64,000 nucleotides of DNA from an uncultured Paracoccaceae bacterium. Lineage in GTDB: Bacteria > Pseudomonadota > Alphaproteobacteria > Rhodobacterales > Rhodobacteraceae. The translations under genes were made by a program, and so were the position numbers. Within the stretch, counting starts at the first letter, position 1, and the number at the start of each line of letters is the position of its first letter. The stretch is taken from NCBI GenBank assembly GCA_947500005.1, contig CANMQJ010000001.1, positions 186,001 to 250,000 of the forward strand, given 5' to 3'. The notes under the pieces are model-generated. The model did not search any database. It saw only the letters and a program-made list of their open reading frames with translations, and was not told the DNA's origin. This document shows positions 35,524-45,031 of the stretch, piece after piece.

Positions 35524-36644
35524 ACATGCCGCTCAAGCACAGCGCCGATGCCACCACCGCCGAGGAAGGCCTCGCCATCCAGGAGGAACAGGCGAAGTTC
35601 GACAGCAAGTCCGCCACCGACCTCGCGATGCAGAACACCCTGCTCACCCCGCGCTTCTACACGACCGATTTCGACGAGATGGACGCCATCGACGTCTCCT
35701 CCGTGCGCGATGACTGGGACGAGCTGATCGACGAGATGGTCAGCGACCCCAACAAGGGGCATTTCAAGAAGAACGCGGATTGGGACCAGGTCGACTGGGA
35801 GGGTATGGACCCCGCCCTCAGGAAGGAGTTCATCGACTTCCTGATCTCCTCCTGCACGGCCGAGTTCTCGGGCTGCGTCCTCTACAAGGAGATGAAGCGC
35901 CGCGGCACGAACAAGGACATCACCCAGCTCTTCCAGCTGATGGCCCGGGACGAGGCACGCCACGCGGGCTTCATCAACGACGCGCTGCGCGAGGCGGGCG
36001 TGGCGGTGAACCTCGGCTTCCTGACGCAGAAGAAGAAATACACCTATTTCCGGCCTAAGTTCATCTATTACGCCACCTATCTCAGCGAAAAGATCGGCTA
36101 CGCCCGATACATCACCATCTTCCGCCACCTTCAGGCGCATCCCGAGCATCGCTTTCACCCCATCTTCAAATGGTTCGAGGAATGGTGCAACGACGAGTTC
36201 CGCCATGGCGAGGCCTTCGCCCTGCTGTTGAAGACCGACCCGAAACTGACCTCGGGCGGCAACGTGCTGTGGATCAAGTTCTTCCTGACCGCGGTCTACG
36301 CCACGATGTTCGTCCGCGACCACCAGCGCCCCGCCTTCCACAAGGCGCTCGGCGTCGATCCGGACTGGTACGCGCACGAGGTCTTCACCAAGACCTCGGA
36401 ACTCAGCAAGCAGATCTTCCCGATCACCATCGATATCGACCACCCCCGCTGGCAGCCCACGCTGCGGCGGCTGCACAAGGCCAATGTCGCCATCGCCGAG
36501 GCCAAGGGGCAAAGCGGCCTCGCGGCGCGGCTTCGCCAGGCCACCAACTCGGCCAGGGCCGCGCTCGCCTTCGTCTCGCTCTACACGATCCCGGCGAAGA
36601 AGCACGCGGTCCCCGCCACCACCCGGCTGGAGCCCGCCTACTGA
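35520..36644 (+). CDS. acsF: Mg-protoporphyrin IX monomethyl ester oxidative cyclase, aerobic (AcsF)
   Basis: A 374-residue di-iron enzyme that forms ring E with molecular oxygen. The carboxylate-bridged iron motifs are visible as ARDEARHAGF and CNDEFRHGEAF, each an ExxH, and the N terminus LLTPRFYTTDFDEMD is typical of AcsF. The start at 35520 lies in the ATGA overlap with bciE. It shares one base with puhE. Together with bciE it is the aerobic counterpart of bchE. Confidence 0.97.
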   Translation: MNMPLKHSADATTAEEGLAIQEEQAKFDSKSATDLAMQNTLLTPRFYTTDFDEMDAIDVSSVRDDWDELIDEMVSDPNKGHFKKNADWDQVDWEGMDPALRKEFIDFLISSCTAEFSGCVLYKEMKRRGTNKDITQLFQLMARDEARHAGFINDALREAGVAVNLGFLTQKKKYTYFRPKFIYYATYLSEKIGYARYITIFRHLQAHPEHRFHPIFKWFEEWCNDEFRHGEAFALLLKTDPKLTSGGNVLWIKFFLTAVYATMFVRDHQRPAFHKALGVDPDWYAHEVFTKTSELSKQIFPITIDIDHPRWQPTLRRLHKANVAIAEAKGQSGLAARLRQATNSARAALAFVSLYTIPAKKHAVPATTRLEPAY

Positions 36645-37453
36645 TGCTTGCCAACCCCTGGATCGCCGCGCTTGTCGCGCTCTTTGCCTGGTGGTTCTCC
36701 ACCGGGGCGATCCTGGTGGTCGTCCGGCGTGCCGACCGCGCCGGACCACGGGCGGGGCGCGACGCGACGCTGCTGGCGTTGCCCCTGCTTGCGCTCGGCA
36801 TATGGGGTTTCGCGGCCTCTCAGGCGGTCGAAACACCCGCAGCGGCGTACGCCGCCTTCTTCTCGGCCCTGGCGATCTGGGGCTGGATCGAACTGGCCTT
36901 CCTGACCGGCCAGATCACCGGCCCGAACACCTATGCCTGCCCCGACCGTCTCCCGGAATGGGAGCGTTTCATCCGTGCCTGGGGCACCGTCGCCTATCAC
37001 GAGATGCTGTTGACCGGGACGCTCGTCGCCCTGTGGCTCTTCGCCTACGAGGCCGCCAACACGACCGGCCTGTGGACCTTTACCGTCCTCTACGCCGCAC
37101 GCATCTCGGCCAAGCTGAACCTCTATCTCGGCGTGCCGCGCATCAACACCGAATTCATCCCCTCCGCGCTGCGCCACCTGCCCAGCCACTTCCGCATCTC
37201 GCGGCTGAACTGGATGTTCCCCTTCTCGATCACGGCGCTCAGCTTCGCCACCGCCTGCTGGCTGGAACGGCTCGCCGTTGCCGAAACGTCCGCGCAGGTG
37301 ACGGGCTTTGCGCTGCTCACCGCGATCACCGCACTCGCACTTCTCGAACACTGGCTGATGGTCCTGCCGCTGCCGGATGCGAAACTCTGGCGCTGGATGC
37401 TTCCGGCGCCCAAACACGAAACACCGACCACGGAGGGACATCATGGAGTTTGA
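36644..37453 (+). CDS. puhE: Photosynthetic complex assembly protein PuhE
   Basis: A 269-residue membrane protein of DUF3623 type with about seven hydrophobic helices and the family segment [20 protein letters not shown] (about 165-184). In Rhodobacter capsulatus PuhE affects reaction-centre and bacteriochlorophyll levels. The start shares one base with the acsF stop (TGATG), and the end overlaps hemA by 11 bases. Confidence 0.92.
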   Translation: MLANPWIAALVALFAWWFSTGAILVVVRRADRAGPRAGRDATLLALPLLALGIWGFAASQAVETPAAAYAAFFSALAIWGWIELAFLTGQITGPNTYACPDRLPEWERFIRAWGTVAYHEMLLTGTLVALWLFAYEAANTTGLWTFTVLYAARISAKLNLYLGVPRINTEFIPSALRHLPSHFRISRLNWMFPFSITALSFATACWLERLAVAETSAQVTGFALLTAITALALLEHWLMVLPLPDAKLWRWMLPAPKHETPTTEGHHGV

Positions 37454-38657
37454 CGCCCTGTTCACGGCGCAACTGGACGCGCTGAAAGAGGAAGGCAATT
37501 ACCGCATCTTCGCCGAACTGGAACGCCGCTGCGGCCGCTTTCCAGCCGCCCGGAGCCACGATGACGACGCCCCGGACGAGGTGACGGTCTGGTGCTCCAA
37601 CGACTACCTCGGCATGGGGCAGCACCCCGCCGTCATGCAGGCGATGAAGGACACCGTGGACCACTGCGGCACCGGCGCGGGCGGCACGCGCAACATCTCG
37701 GGCACCAATCACCACCACGTGCAGCTCGAGGCGGAACTGGCCGATCTGCACGGCAAGGAGGCTGCGCTGCTCTTCACCTCGGGCTACGTGTCGAACTGGG
37801 CGGCGCTGTCGACCCTTGGCAGCCGCCTGCCCGACGCGATCATCCTGTCGGACGCGCTCAACCACGCCTCGATGATCGAGGGCATCCGCCATTCCCGCGC
37901 CAGCAAGGTCATCTGGAAGCATAACGACCCCGAGGATCTGGACCGCAAGCTTTCCGCCCTGCCCGCCAACGCGCCCAAGATCGTCGCCTTCGAATCCGTC
38001 TACTCGATGGATGGCGACATCTGCCCGATGGCCGAGATTGTCGAGGTCGCCGAGAAACACGGCGCGATGACCTATCTGGACGAGGTCCATGCCGTCGGTC
38101 TCTACGGGCCCCGCGGCGGCGGCGTCAGCGAGCGCGAGGGGCTGGCCCACCGCATCACCCTGATCGAAGGCACGCTGGGCAAGGCCTATGGCTGCATGGG
38201 CGGCTACATCACCGGCAGCCGGGCGCTGTGCGATTTCATCCGCTCCTTCGCCAGCGGCTTCATCTTCACCACCGCCCTGCCGCCCGCGGTCGCGGCAGCG
38301 GCCAAGACCTCGATCGCGCATCTCAAGACCTCGCAGATGGAGCGGGCGCGGCAGCGCCGCCAGGTCGCCCGCCTGCGCGCCATGCTCGACGCGCGCGGAA
38401 TCCCGCATCTCGACAATCCCAGCCACATCATCCCGGTGATGATCAAGGATCCGGTCAAGTGCCGGATGCTGGCCGACATCCTGATGCGCGATTACGGGAT
38501 CTACGTTCAGCCGATCAACTACCCCACCGTCCCCAAGGGGACCGAGCGTCTCCGCTTCACCCCCTCGCCCCTGCACAGCGACGCCGATATCGACCACCTG
38601 GTCGAGGCGCTGACGGTGCTGTGGAAGCAATGCGCCATCGCGCACCAGGTGGCCTGA
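37443..38657 (+). CDS. hemA: 5-aminolevulinate synthase
   Basis: A 404-residue PLP enzyme that condenses glycine and succinyl-CoA to 5-aminolevulinate, the first precursor of all tetrapyrroles. The PLP lysine is in [14 protein letters not shown] near residue 247, the glycine-rich [20 protein letters not shown] and [17 protein letters not shown] segments are intact. The start at 37443 has GGAGGG before it. Putting hemA in the puh operon couples precursor supply to pigment demand; a second ALA synthase elsewhere would be usual in this group. Confidence 0.97.
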   Translation: MEFDALFTAQLDALKEEGNYRIFAELERRCGRFPAARSHDDDAPDEVTVWCSNDYLGMGQHPAVMQAMKDTVDHCGTGAGGTRNISGTNHHHVQLEAELADLHGKEAALLFTSGYVSNWAALSTLGSRLPDAIILSDALNHASMIEGIRHSRASKVIWKHNDPEDLDRKLSALPANAPKIVAFESVYSMDGDICPMAEIVEVAEKHGAMTYLDEVHAVGLYGPRGGGVSEREGLAHRITLIEGTLGKAYGCMGGYITGSRALCDFIRSFASGFIFTTALPPAVAAAAKTSIAHLKTSQMERARQRRQVARLRAMLDARGIPHLDNPSHIIPVMIKDPVKCRMLADILMRDYGIYVQPINYPTVPKGTERLRFTPSPLHSDADIDHLVEALTVLWKQCAIAHQVA

Positions 38658-38735
38658 GCGGGCCCGCGAAGTCGCGATTTGATTTTCGCGTCGACCGATC
38701 CATCTTCTTGCGAAGTTCACACGGGAGAGTGTCAC

Positions 38736-39179
38736 ATGAAGCTTACGATTGTAGCGGCTTTCGCCGCAGCCACCAGCGCCGGCGCCGCCTTCGCCCAGGA
38801 ACAACCGACTGGCGATGCCGAGGCCGGCGAGAAGGTATTTCGCCAATGCCGGTCCTGCCACATGATCACCGACGCCGAGGGCAACGACATCCAGAAGGGC
38901 GGCAAGACCGGCCCGAACCTCTACGGTGTTGTCGGCCGCACGGCAGGCAGCTACGAGGATTTCCGCTATTCCGATGACATGGTCGCGGCGGGCGAGGCCG
39001 GGCTGGTCTGGAACGAGGCGGATTTCGTCACCTATGTCCAGGACGCCACCAAGTTCCTGCGTGCCTATCTCGATGACAGCTCGGCGCGGGGCAAGATGAC
39101 CTACCGTGTCCGCAAGGAAGAGGACGCGGCCGACGTCTGGGCCTACCTCGCTTCGGTCGGCCCGGCCCCCGAATCCTGA
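38736..39179 (+). CDS. cycA: Cytochrome c2 type electron carrier
   Basis: A 147-residue periplasmic class I cytochrome c. A signal peptide (cleavage after SAGAAFA, residue 20) is followed by a single haem motif CRSCH. The methionine ligand region (GKMTYRVRKEEDAADVWAYL, about 115-134) and internal insertion are as in large alphaproteobacterial c2 proteins. It should carry electrons from cytochrome bc1 to PufC or the reaction centre. It closes the superoperon, 78 bases after hemA, with a strong terminator behind it. The symbol is by family; isocytochrome c2 or c-551 names are possible. Confidence 0.85.
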   Translation: MKLTIVAAFAAATSAGAAFAQEQPTGDAEAGEKVFRQCRSCHMITDAEGNDIQKGGKTGPNLYGVVGRTAGSYEDFRYSDDMVAAGEAGLVWNEADFVTYVQDATKFLRAYLDDSSARGKMTYRVRKEEDAADVWAYLASVGPAPES

Positions 39180-39196
39180 TCGCAGCCGCAAGCAAG

Positions 39197-39236
39197 AAAA
39201 AGCCCCGCAGCCGTCCCACGGCGCGGGGTTTTCCTT
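39197..39236. terminator. Bidirectional terminator between the cytochrome c2 gene and dxs
   Basis: A two-part stem (39203-39208 with 39223-39228, and 39210-39214 with 39218-39222, one bulged A, 3-base loop) is flanked by AAAAA on the left and TTTT on the right. It can stop transcription of the bchF superoperon rightwards and of dxs leftwards; the genes converge here. Confidence 0.9.
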
Positions 39237-39243
39237 TTCCCGA

Positions 39244-41175
39244 TCAGATCGCCGCGCGCTTCAGCGGGATGACATCGCCGCCAAGGCCCAGAGCCTGCCG
39301 GGCAAGCTGCACGATATGGGCGGCACTCATGCCCGCATCCGCGTACATCTGCTCGGGGCTCGCCTGCTCGATATTGCGGTCCGGCAGGCAGAGGGTGCGC
39401 ACCGCCAGCCCCTTGTCCAGCGCCCCTTCCCGCGCCAACGCGTGCAGCACGATGGAGCCGAAGCCGCCCCCGGCCCCCTGTTCCACGGTCAGCAGCGCAC
39501 GATGCCCGCGCGCCAGGCGCAGCAACAGATCGCTGTCCAGCGGCTTGGCAAAGCGCGCATCGACAAGCGTCACGCCGACGCCCTGGGCGCGCAAAACCCC
39601 CACAGCCGCCCTGCATTCCTGCAAATGCGCGCCATAGGACAGGATCGCCAGATCCTCGCCTTCGTCCAAAACGCGTCCCTTCCCGATCTCCAGCACGTCG
39701 CCCCGCTCGGGCAGGGCGACACCCGCCCCGGCACCGCGCGGATAGCGAAAGGCGATGGGCCCCTCGTCATAGGCCGCCGCGGTGGCGACCATATGCACCA
39801 GTTCCGCCTCGTCTCCCGCGGCCATCAGCACCATGCCCGGAAGGTTGCCGAGATAGGCGATGTCATAGGCCCCGGCATGGGTCGCCCCATCCGCCCCCAC
39901 CAGCCCGGCCCGGTCGATGGCAAAACGTACCGGCAACCGTTGCAGCGCCACGTCATGCACGACCTGGTCATAGCCGCGCTGCAAAAAGGTGGAATAGATC
40001 GCGCAGAAGGGCCGCAGCCCGCTCGCCGCCATCCCGGCCGCAAAGGTCACCGCATGCTGCTCGGCGATGCCCACGTCGAAGACGCGGCCCGGAAACCGCC
40101 CGGCCATGATGTTCACACCGGTTCCCTCGGGCATCGCCGCCGTCACCGCGACCACGCGGTCGTCCCGCGCGGCCTCCGCCGCCAACGCCTTGCCGAACAC
40201 GCTGGTATAGCTGGGCGCGCCGCCGCTCTTCTTGGCCTGCGCCCCGGTGGCGGGGTTGAATTTCGACACGCCATGTCCGCGATCCGCCGCTCCCTCGGCC
40301 GGGGCATAACCCTTGCCCTTGACCGTGCAGCAATGGATCAGGACCGGCCCGGTCGCCCGCGTCCGCGCCGCGCGCAGCACCGGCAGAAGCTGGCCCAGGT
40401 CATGCCCGTCGATCGGCCCGACATAGTCGAAGCCCAGTTCCTCGAACAGCGTGCCGGAGCCGGTCAACCCGGTCACCAGCTGGCGCGCCCGTCGCGCGCC
40501 CTGCCGCATCGGCTCGGGCATCGCGGCCTCGAACCCCTCGCTCAGCGCCTTCATCCGCGCCAGCGGTTCGGCGGCGTAGATCCGGCTGAGGTAGGAGGAC
40601 ATCGCGCCAACCGGCGGGGCGATGCTCATCTCGTTGTCGTTGAGGATCACGAACAGCCGCCGCCCTTCGGCGCCCGCGTTGTTCAGCGCCTCATAGGCCA
40701 TGCCCGCGCTGATCGCGCCGTCCCCGATCACCGCGATGGCGTCGCCGGTGGGCCGCCCCATGTCGCGCCCCACGGCAAAGCCCAGCGCCGCGCTGATCGA
40801 GGTCGAGCTGTGCGCCGCTCCGAACGGATCGCATTCGCTCTCCGACCGCTTGGTGAAGCCCGACAACCCGTCCTTCTGCCGCAGCGTGCGGATGCGCTCT
40901 CGCCGCCCGGTCAGGATCTTGTGTGGATAGCACTGGTGCCCCACGTCCCAGATCAACTTGTCCATCGGTGTGTTGAACACTGCGTGAATCGCCACGGTCA
41001 GTTCCACGACCCCCAGCGAAGATCCCAGGTGCCCGCCGGTCTGCGACACGGCCGAGATCACCTCTTCCCGCACCTCGCGCGCCAGCGCGGCAAGATCCGT
41101 GTCGGGCATTCGGCGCAAGTCCGAAGGGCCGGCGATCCGGTCGAGAAGCGGGGTTTCGGGTCTGGTCTCAAGCAT
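39244..41175 (-). CDS. dxs: 1-deoxy-D-xylulose-5-phosphate synthase
   Basis: A 643-residue thiamine-diphosphate enzyme that starts the MEP isoprenoid pathway from pyruvate and glyceraldehyde 3-phosphate. The thiamine motif [18 protein letters not shown] lies near residues 150-167. The transketolase middle domain ([17 protein letters not shown], near 368-384) and C-terminal domain follow. The start at 41175 is chosen because 54 upstream codons lack similarity. It follows pufC by 106 bases on the same strand, so part of its transcription may come from the puf operon, feeding carotenoid and phytyl synthesis. Confidence 0.96.
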   Translation of the reverse strand: MLETRPETPLLDRIAGPSDLRRMPDTDLAALAREVREEVISAVSQTGGHLGSSLGVVELTVAIHAVFNTPMDKLIWDVGHQCYPHKILTGRRERIRTLRQKDGLSGFTKRSESECDPFGAAHSSTSISAALGFAVGRDMGRPTGDAIAVIGDGAISAGMAYEALNNAGAEGRRLFVILNDNEMSIAPPVGAMSSYLSRIYAAEPLARMKALSEGFEAAMPEPMRQGARRARQLVTGLTGSGTLFEELGFDYVGPIDGHDLGQLLPVLRAARTRATGPVLIHCCTVKGKGYAPAEGAADRGHGVSKFNPATGAQAKKSGGAPSYTSVFGKALAAEAARDDRVVAVTAAMPEGTGVNIMAGRFPGRVFDVGIAEQHAVTFAAGMAASGLRPFCAIYSTFLQRGYDQVVHDVALQRLPVRFAIDRAGLVGADGATHAGAYDIAYLGNLPGMVLMAAGDEAELVHMVATAAAYDEGPIAFRYPRGAGAGVALPERGDVLEIGKGRVLDEGEDLAILSYGAHLQECRAAVGVLRAQGVGVTLVDARFAKPLDSDLLLRLARGHRALLTVEQGAGGGFGSIVLHALAREGALDKGLAVRTLCLPDRNIEQASPEQMYADAGMSAAHIVQLARQALGLGGDVIPLKRAAI

Positions 41176-41251
41176 CGCGCGCCCTCCCTGGGGGTGGTTC
41201 TGGCGTCGCCCGCGGCAGATGCTGCGCGCGAACGGCGCGATAGGATCGATC

Positions 41252-41275
41252 GGGCGGCCGGAACCGGCCGCCCGG
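41252..41275. repeat. Strong G-C stem-loop right after pufC
   Basis: An 11-bp perfect inverted repeat (41252-41262 with 41265-41275) starts seven bases beyond the pufC stop codon. No T tract follows on the minus strand. It probably protects the 3' end of puf mRNA or partly ends it before dxs. Confidence 0.65.
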
Positions 41276-41281
41276 GTCGGG

Positions 41282-42376
41282 TTATTGCCCGTAATCGGGC
41301 GTGCCCGAACTCGTGGCCAGTTCCGGCCAGTCGGCAATCACGTTGGTGCCCTGCAGCGGCTGCTGATAGCCCTTGTGACAGGTCCGGCAGGCCGCCTTGG
41401 GCGCATCCTGGAATTTCGGACCCAGCCGTTCGGGCGGCAACAGGCCTTCGAGCGGAACGAGATAATCGTTGTTCAGCTCCAGCACCATCTGGATGCCCAG
41501 GCTCTCGGTGCCCCATTGCGGCGTCACCTGCGCCCCGTCGTAGAAGGCCCGCGTGTTGTGGCAGAAGGTGCAGTTCACGCCCAGGGAGTTCGAGATGTAG
41601 TTCATCAGCGAATAGGTCCGCTCGGCGTGCTGGATCCCGGGATAATCGTCCTGGCCCGGAATGCCCGCGACCCGGCTGTCGAGGTCATGCACCGCGATCA
41701 GTTCACCATCCAGCAGGTATTTCTCCAGCGCGTCGGTAGGCAGAGAAGTGTAGGAGTTGAGCGGCGTCACCCGGTTCTGGTTCGCCGACCAGCCCGCCAT
41801 CGACTTGTTGACGTCGCCCAGCCGGAACCAGATGTCGCTGGGCACCGGCTGCCCCCGGTGGCAGGTATAGCAGGTCACGCCGACCTGCTTGTTGGCGTTG
41901 ACGTGACCGTCCCAGTTCTCATTGATGTTCTGGGTCATGCCCACCATCACATGCCCCACCGCGGTCTGGTAGGATTCGGCGTCCTCGAACAGGTCGGGAA
42001 TGCCCGTCCATTCGCGCATCGCCGCCAGCAGCCGGTCATAATTCTCGACCGTCAGCCCTTCGAGGCCCGGCGGCACGTTCTCGCGCGCCTCGCCCGCCAA
42101 CTGCTCGCCACCGGCCGGCACGACAGGGGCCGAGGTCGTGGCAGCGAAAACCTCGATGCCGGGATCCGGCAAGAGCCGGTCGGCATCGAACTCGGGCACC
42201 GACATGCCGGTGCCGCGCGGCCCGGTCTGAAGGCTCGTGGTGGCAAAAGGCTGCCCCCACATCACCAGCGCGACCGCCACGATCACCGCCCCGCCCACCG
42301 CGCCGATCAGGATCGCAGGCCTTTCGATATCCGTGGGATTGTCGCGATTCCACTTGTTGAACCATCTCGGAAGCAT
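41282..42376 (-). CDS. pufC: Reaction-centre cytochrome c subunit PufC with three haem motifs
   Basis: A 364-residue periplasmic cytochrome bound to the reaction centre, which reduces the special pair. Only three CxxCH motifs are seen: CYTCH (169), CTFCH (269) and CRTCH (330). These align with haems 2, 3 and 4 of tetrahaem PufC; where haem 1 should bind, the chain reads [16 protein letters not shown] without cysteine or histidine. Triheme PufC is known from Rhodovulum sulfidophilum. The N terminus has a membrane helix (about 21-40) and no lipobox cysteine, so it is probably membrane-anchored without lipid. It starts 2 bases after pufM. Confidence 0.95.
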   Translation of the reverse strand: MLPRWFNKWNRDNPTDIERPAILIGAVGGAVIVAVALVMWGQPFATTSLQTGPRGTGMSVPEFDADRLLPDPGIEVFAATTSAPVVPAGGEQLAGEARENVPPGLEGLTVENYDRLLAAMREWTGIPDLFEDAESYQTAVGHVMVGMTQNINENWDGHVNANKQVGVTCYTCHRGQPVPSDIWFRLGDVNKSMAGWSANQNRVTPLNSYTSLPTDALEKYLLDGELIAVHDLDSRVAGIPGQDDYPGIQHAERTYSLMNYISNSLGVNCTFCHNTRAFYDGAQVTPQWGTESLGIQMVLELNNDYLVPLEGLLPPERLGPKFQDAPKAACRTCHKGYQQPLQGTNVIADWPELATSSGTPDYGQ

Positions 42377-42378
42377 GA

Positions 42379-43365
42379 TCAGCCCTCCTGCCCGACGAAG
42401 GCTTCGTAGGTCCCGTAGGCCTCGTAGCCATAGCTGCCGTCATACATGGGTGCGAAATGATGTTCCTGCGCCCAGATGAACCAGTTGTCCACCACCGTGC
42501 CGGTCAGCAGGATGCCGATGCCGCCGGTGATGGGCGTCAGCACCGCGAACCACCAGGCCCAGCGGTGAATGCCCTCCATCGTCGCGTTGAACCCCATGGT
42601 CCAGCGCCAGAACAGCGCCGCACGCTCGCTCGCCGTGCCGCGATCCACGATCTGCTCCAGTTCGCGGTCTCCGCCGAACCGGCTGACCGCCAGGATCGTC
42701 GCGCCATGCATCGCGAACAGCAGGACCGAGCCGTAGAGGAACACGATCGAAAGACAGTGGAACGGGTTGTAGTAGAGGTTGCCGTAGCGGATCGAGAAGG
42801 CCGTGGTCCAGTCGAGATGCGGGAAGATGCCGTAAGGCACCGCCTCGGACCATGACCCCATCAGGATCGGTCGGAACAGACCCAGCACCAGGAACAGCCA
42901 GATCGCGCTGCCGAAGGCCCAGAAGACATGCTTGCCCATCTTCTGCTCGGCCGCCAGCTGCCAGGACCGCAGCCACCACAGCATCACCGAGACCAACAGA
43001 AGGAAGCTGGCGATGATGTACCACCCGCCCTCGTTCAGCGGCGGGATGCGCAGCCCGTATTCCGGGCTCGGCGGCTCGAGCGCCAGCCAGAACCCCTGCC
43101 GCAGGAATTCCGGGATCGACCAGTTCACCTGCGCCAGCATGTTCAGCCCGATGATGTTGGTCGCCACGATCCCGGCGCCCAGCGACACGACACCGGCCAT
43201 GCCAAGGTTCACCGGCCCCAGTTGGGCGTTGCCGAACCAGCCCAGCAGGTTCGAGAACCCGGTCGTCGTGGTACGGTCCTCGGTGAGGGTGCCGTATTCG
43301 TCGATCCCCATCTCGGCGGTGCCGCGAACCTGCACCTGGGTAAAGATATTCTGATACTCAGCCAT
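42379..43365 (-). CDS. pufM: Photosynthetic reaction centre M subunit
   Basis: A 328-residue protein with five membrane helices that, with PufL, holds the bacteriochlorophyll special pair, bacteriopheophytins, quinones and non-haem iron. Typical segments are [23 protein letters not shown] (special-pair and iron histidines) and [18 protein letters not shown]. The C terminus is slightly longer than in Rhodobacter, as in species with PufC. It begins 3 bases after pufL. Confidence 0.97.
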   Translation of the reverse strand: MAEYQNIFTQVQVRGTAEMGIDEYGTLTEDRTTTTGFSNLLGWFGNAQLGPVNLGMAGVVSLGAGIVATNIIGLNMLAQVNWSIPEFLRQGFWLALEPPSPEYGLRIPPLNEGGWYIIASFLLLVSVMLWWLRSWQLAAEQKMGKHVFWAFGSAIWLFLVLGLFRPILMGSWSEAVPYGIFPHLDWTTAFSIRYGNLYYNPFHCLSIVFLYGSVLLFAMHGATILAVSRFGGDRELEQIVDRGTASERAALFWRWTMGFNATMEGIHRWAWWFAVLTPITGGIGILLTGTVVDNWFIWAQEHHFAPMYDGSYGYEAYGTYEAFVGQEG

Positions 43366-43368
43366 GAC

Positions 43369-44208
43369 TTACATCCCCACCTGAGAGGGCCAGATCGGCA
43401 GCTCGAGCCACCAGTTCCACCATTCGGGCCAGCCCTTGGTCCAGACAGGCCCCGAGATTATGATGCAGATCGCCGACCAGAAGCCCGCGTTCAGCGCCAG
43501 CAAAAGCCCCAGCCGGTGAATGCCCAGCGTCCCCACCGAATAGCCGATGAAATCGCGAAAGAACGTGTCCTCGTGATCGGGCGTCTTCATGAGCTCGCCC
43601 TTTTCCGGGTTCGCCGCCGACAGGATCAGCCCGCCATGCAACGCGAGCGCGAAGGTGGTGGTGAAGAAGAACGTCACCGCCAGCATATGCGCCGGGTTGT
43701 AGTGGAAATGCAGATAGGCATAGCCCGTGTTGCTGACCCAATCGAGATGGCTGAAAATGCCATAGGGAAACCCGTATCCCCAGGCCCCCATCAGGACCGG
43801 CCGGAACACCACCAGCGTCACATAGGCGAAGATCGCGACGCTGAAGGCGAAGGGCACGTGATAGCCGATCCCCAGCTTGCGGCAGATCTCGACCTCGCGC
43901 AGCGCCCAGCTGCAAAAGGCGCCGATGGCGCAGATCGTGATGATCTGCCACAGCCCGCCCTCCATAAGCGGTGCTGCACCCAGACCGTAACTCAGGTCGG
44001 GCGGCGCGATATTGATAAGCCAGGGGTTCCAGGTGCCCTGATGGGCGGCCCCCCAGAAGATGAGGATGGTTCCAAGCAGGGCGAAAAAGGCCGTCGTCAC
44101 TCCGAAAAAGCCCACATAGAAGGGGCCCACCCAGAAATCGAACAGATCGCCGCCGATCAACGTCCCTCCGCGGACGCGATACTTTTTCTCAAAGCTAAGC
44201 AACGCCAT
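43369..44208 (-). CDS. pufL: Photosynthetic reaction centre L subunit
   Basis: A 279-residue five-helix protein. The special-pair and accessory pigment histidines are in [16 protein letters not shown], and the secondary-quinone region in [24 protein letters not shown]. It lies 116 bases downstream of pufA, with a stem-loop in the gap that normally sets the ratio of antenna to reaction-centre mRNA. Confidence 0.97.
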   Translation of the reverse strand: MALLSFEKKYRVRGGTLIGGDLFDFWVGPFYVGFFGVTTAFFALLGTILIFWGAAHQGTWNPWLINIAPPDLSYGLGAAPLMEGGLWQIITICAIGAFCSWALREVEICRKLGIGYHVPFAFSVAIFAYVTLVVFRPVLMGAWGYGFPYGIFSHLDWVSNTGYAYLHFHYNPAHMLAVTFFFTTTFALALHGGLILSAANPEKGELMKTPDHEDTFFRDFIGYSVGTLGIHRLGLLLALNAGFWSAICIIISGPVWTKGWPEWWNWWLELPIWPSQVGM

Positions 44209-44271
44209 CGTTGTACTCCGCGTTTGGCGGCTCGTCCCTGTCAGATTTCAAGCCGTCGGTTAACTCGGTCC

Positions 44272-44322
44272 GCTGCGGGCAGGCATCCCGCCCGCAGCGA
44301 TTTCTCGGGACAATGGGTCCCG
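44272..44322. repeat. puf intercistronic stem-loops between pufA and pufL
   Basis: A perfect 9-bp stem (44272-44280 with 44290-44298, 9-base loop) and a second 6-bp stem (44306-44311 with 44317-44322) fill the gap after the pufA stop. In Rhodobacter, hairpins in this place stabilise the pufBA segment against decay, so that antenna mRNA outnumbers reaction-centre mRNA. The same role is inferred here. Confidence 0.75.
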
Positions 44323-44324
44323 TT

Positions 44325-44489
44325 TCAATCCACCATCGCGCGCGACTCGGCCGCGTTCTCGAACCAGTTGACGCCGTTCGACAGAACCACCAGGTGGATC
44401 ATGACGGCCAACAGGAACAGGAACACGCCCTGCGCCACGAACACGCGGCGCGGATCGAAAATGAGCCAGATCTTGTAGAATTTCGACAT
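44325..44489 (-). CDS. pufA: Light-harvesting 1 alpha subunit
   Basis: A 54-residue single-helix antenna peptide that binds bacteriochlorophyll through a histidine. The N terminus [20 protein letters not shown] is characteristic. The membrane helix runs about 18-40 with the ligand histidine in [10 protein letters not shown] (His32), and the C terminus is short and polar. It is read on the minus strand from the ATG at 44489 to the TGA at 44325, preceded by GGGAGGA. Confidence 0.96.
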   Translation of the reverse strand: MSKFYKIWLIFDPRRVFVAQGVFLFLLAVMIHLVVLSNGVNWFENAAESRAMVD

Positions 44490-44503
44490 CCTGAGATCCT
44501 CCC

Positions 44504-44653
44504 TTAGAACCAGGGGGCCCAGATATAGGTCGCGATATGTGCGACCACTGCGACGATCGTGAAGAGGTAAAGACCACTCATGTAGACCGAATGCAGCTCC
44601 TGGGCCTGCTCGTCAGTGAGACCTGTGAAGGACAGGTCGGTGTTATCAGCCAT
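44504..44653 (-). CDS. pufB: Light-harvesting 1 beta subunit
   Basis: A 49-residue partner of PufA. It contains the conserved N-terminal [18 protein letters not shown] with the first histidine, the membrane helix (about 24-45) and the pigment ligand histidine in [13 protein letters not shown] (His39), ending in WF. It is read on the minus strand from 44653 with GGAGGAA before it. It lies 14 bases upstream of pufA. Confidence 0.96.
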   Translation of the reverse strand: MADNTDLSFTGLTDEQAQELHSVYMSGLYLFTIVAVVAHIATYIWAPWF

Positions 44654-44803
44654 AAACTTTCCTCCGGAACGCTATGCTGACGCCGCGACCCCCGCGGCCG
44701 GGTCCCTTGGGGCCGCAGGCGGTCCCTCAGGTCTCTGTCCACCCTTCCGGGCAGGCAGTCTCGGTCTCGGATCACCGCGCCACGCGGGCGCGGGCCGAGT
44801 AAT

Positions 44804-45028
44804 TCAGGCCGAATAGATCAGCGGTGTGATCCGGTCGGCCTCGCACCAGGCCCGCGCCAGCGGCCCCGGCAGGTTCAGCGTCTTCCGACGGATCACCTCG
44901 CCCACCCAGGCCACGCTCACGAAGGGCAGCGCGGTCAGGAAAATCAGCGTGAAATAGACGATGAACTCGGCGTCTCGCCTCCGGCGGCCATGCGGGCGGC
45001 TCGGGGTATGGGATGCGACATCTGTCAT
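44804..45028 (-). CDS. pufQ: PufQ, bacteriochlorophyll and cytochrome assembly helper
   Basis: A 74-residue protein with an Arg-rich N terminus (RPHGRRRR, about 11-18), one membrane helix (about 22-43, AEFIVYFTLIFLTALPFVSVAW) and a short C-terminal tail. PufQ is needed for normal bacteriochlorophyll supply in Rhodobacter capsulatus. It is 3 bases after bchZ, and the puf promoter usually lies within the upstream bchZ sequence. The 150 bases from here to pufB hold no other gene but are G-C rich and foldable. Confidence 0.9.
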   Translation of the reverse strand: MTDVASHTPSRPHGRRRRDAEFIVYFTLIFLTALPFVSVAWVGEVIRRKTLNLPGPLARAWCEADRITPLIYSA

Positions 45029-45031
45029 CGG

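Noticed and set aside
39106..41739. Plus-strand frame of 877 codons opposite dxs
   Set aside because: Antisense shadow; dxs motifs are intact on the minus strand.
44209..44324. Possible pufX or other small gene near pufL
   Set aside because: The gap only holds hairpins, and pufC, not pufX, follows pufM.
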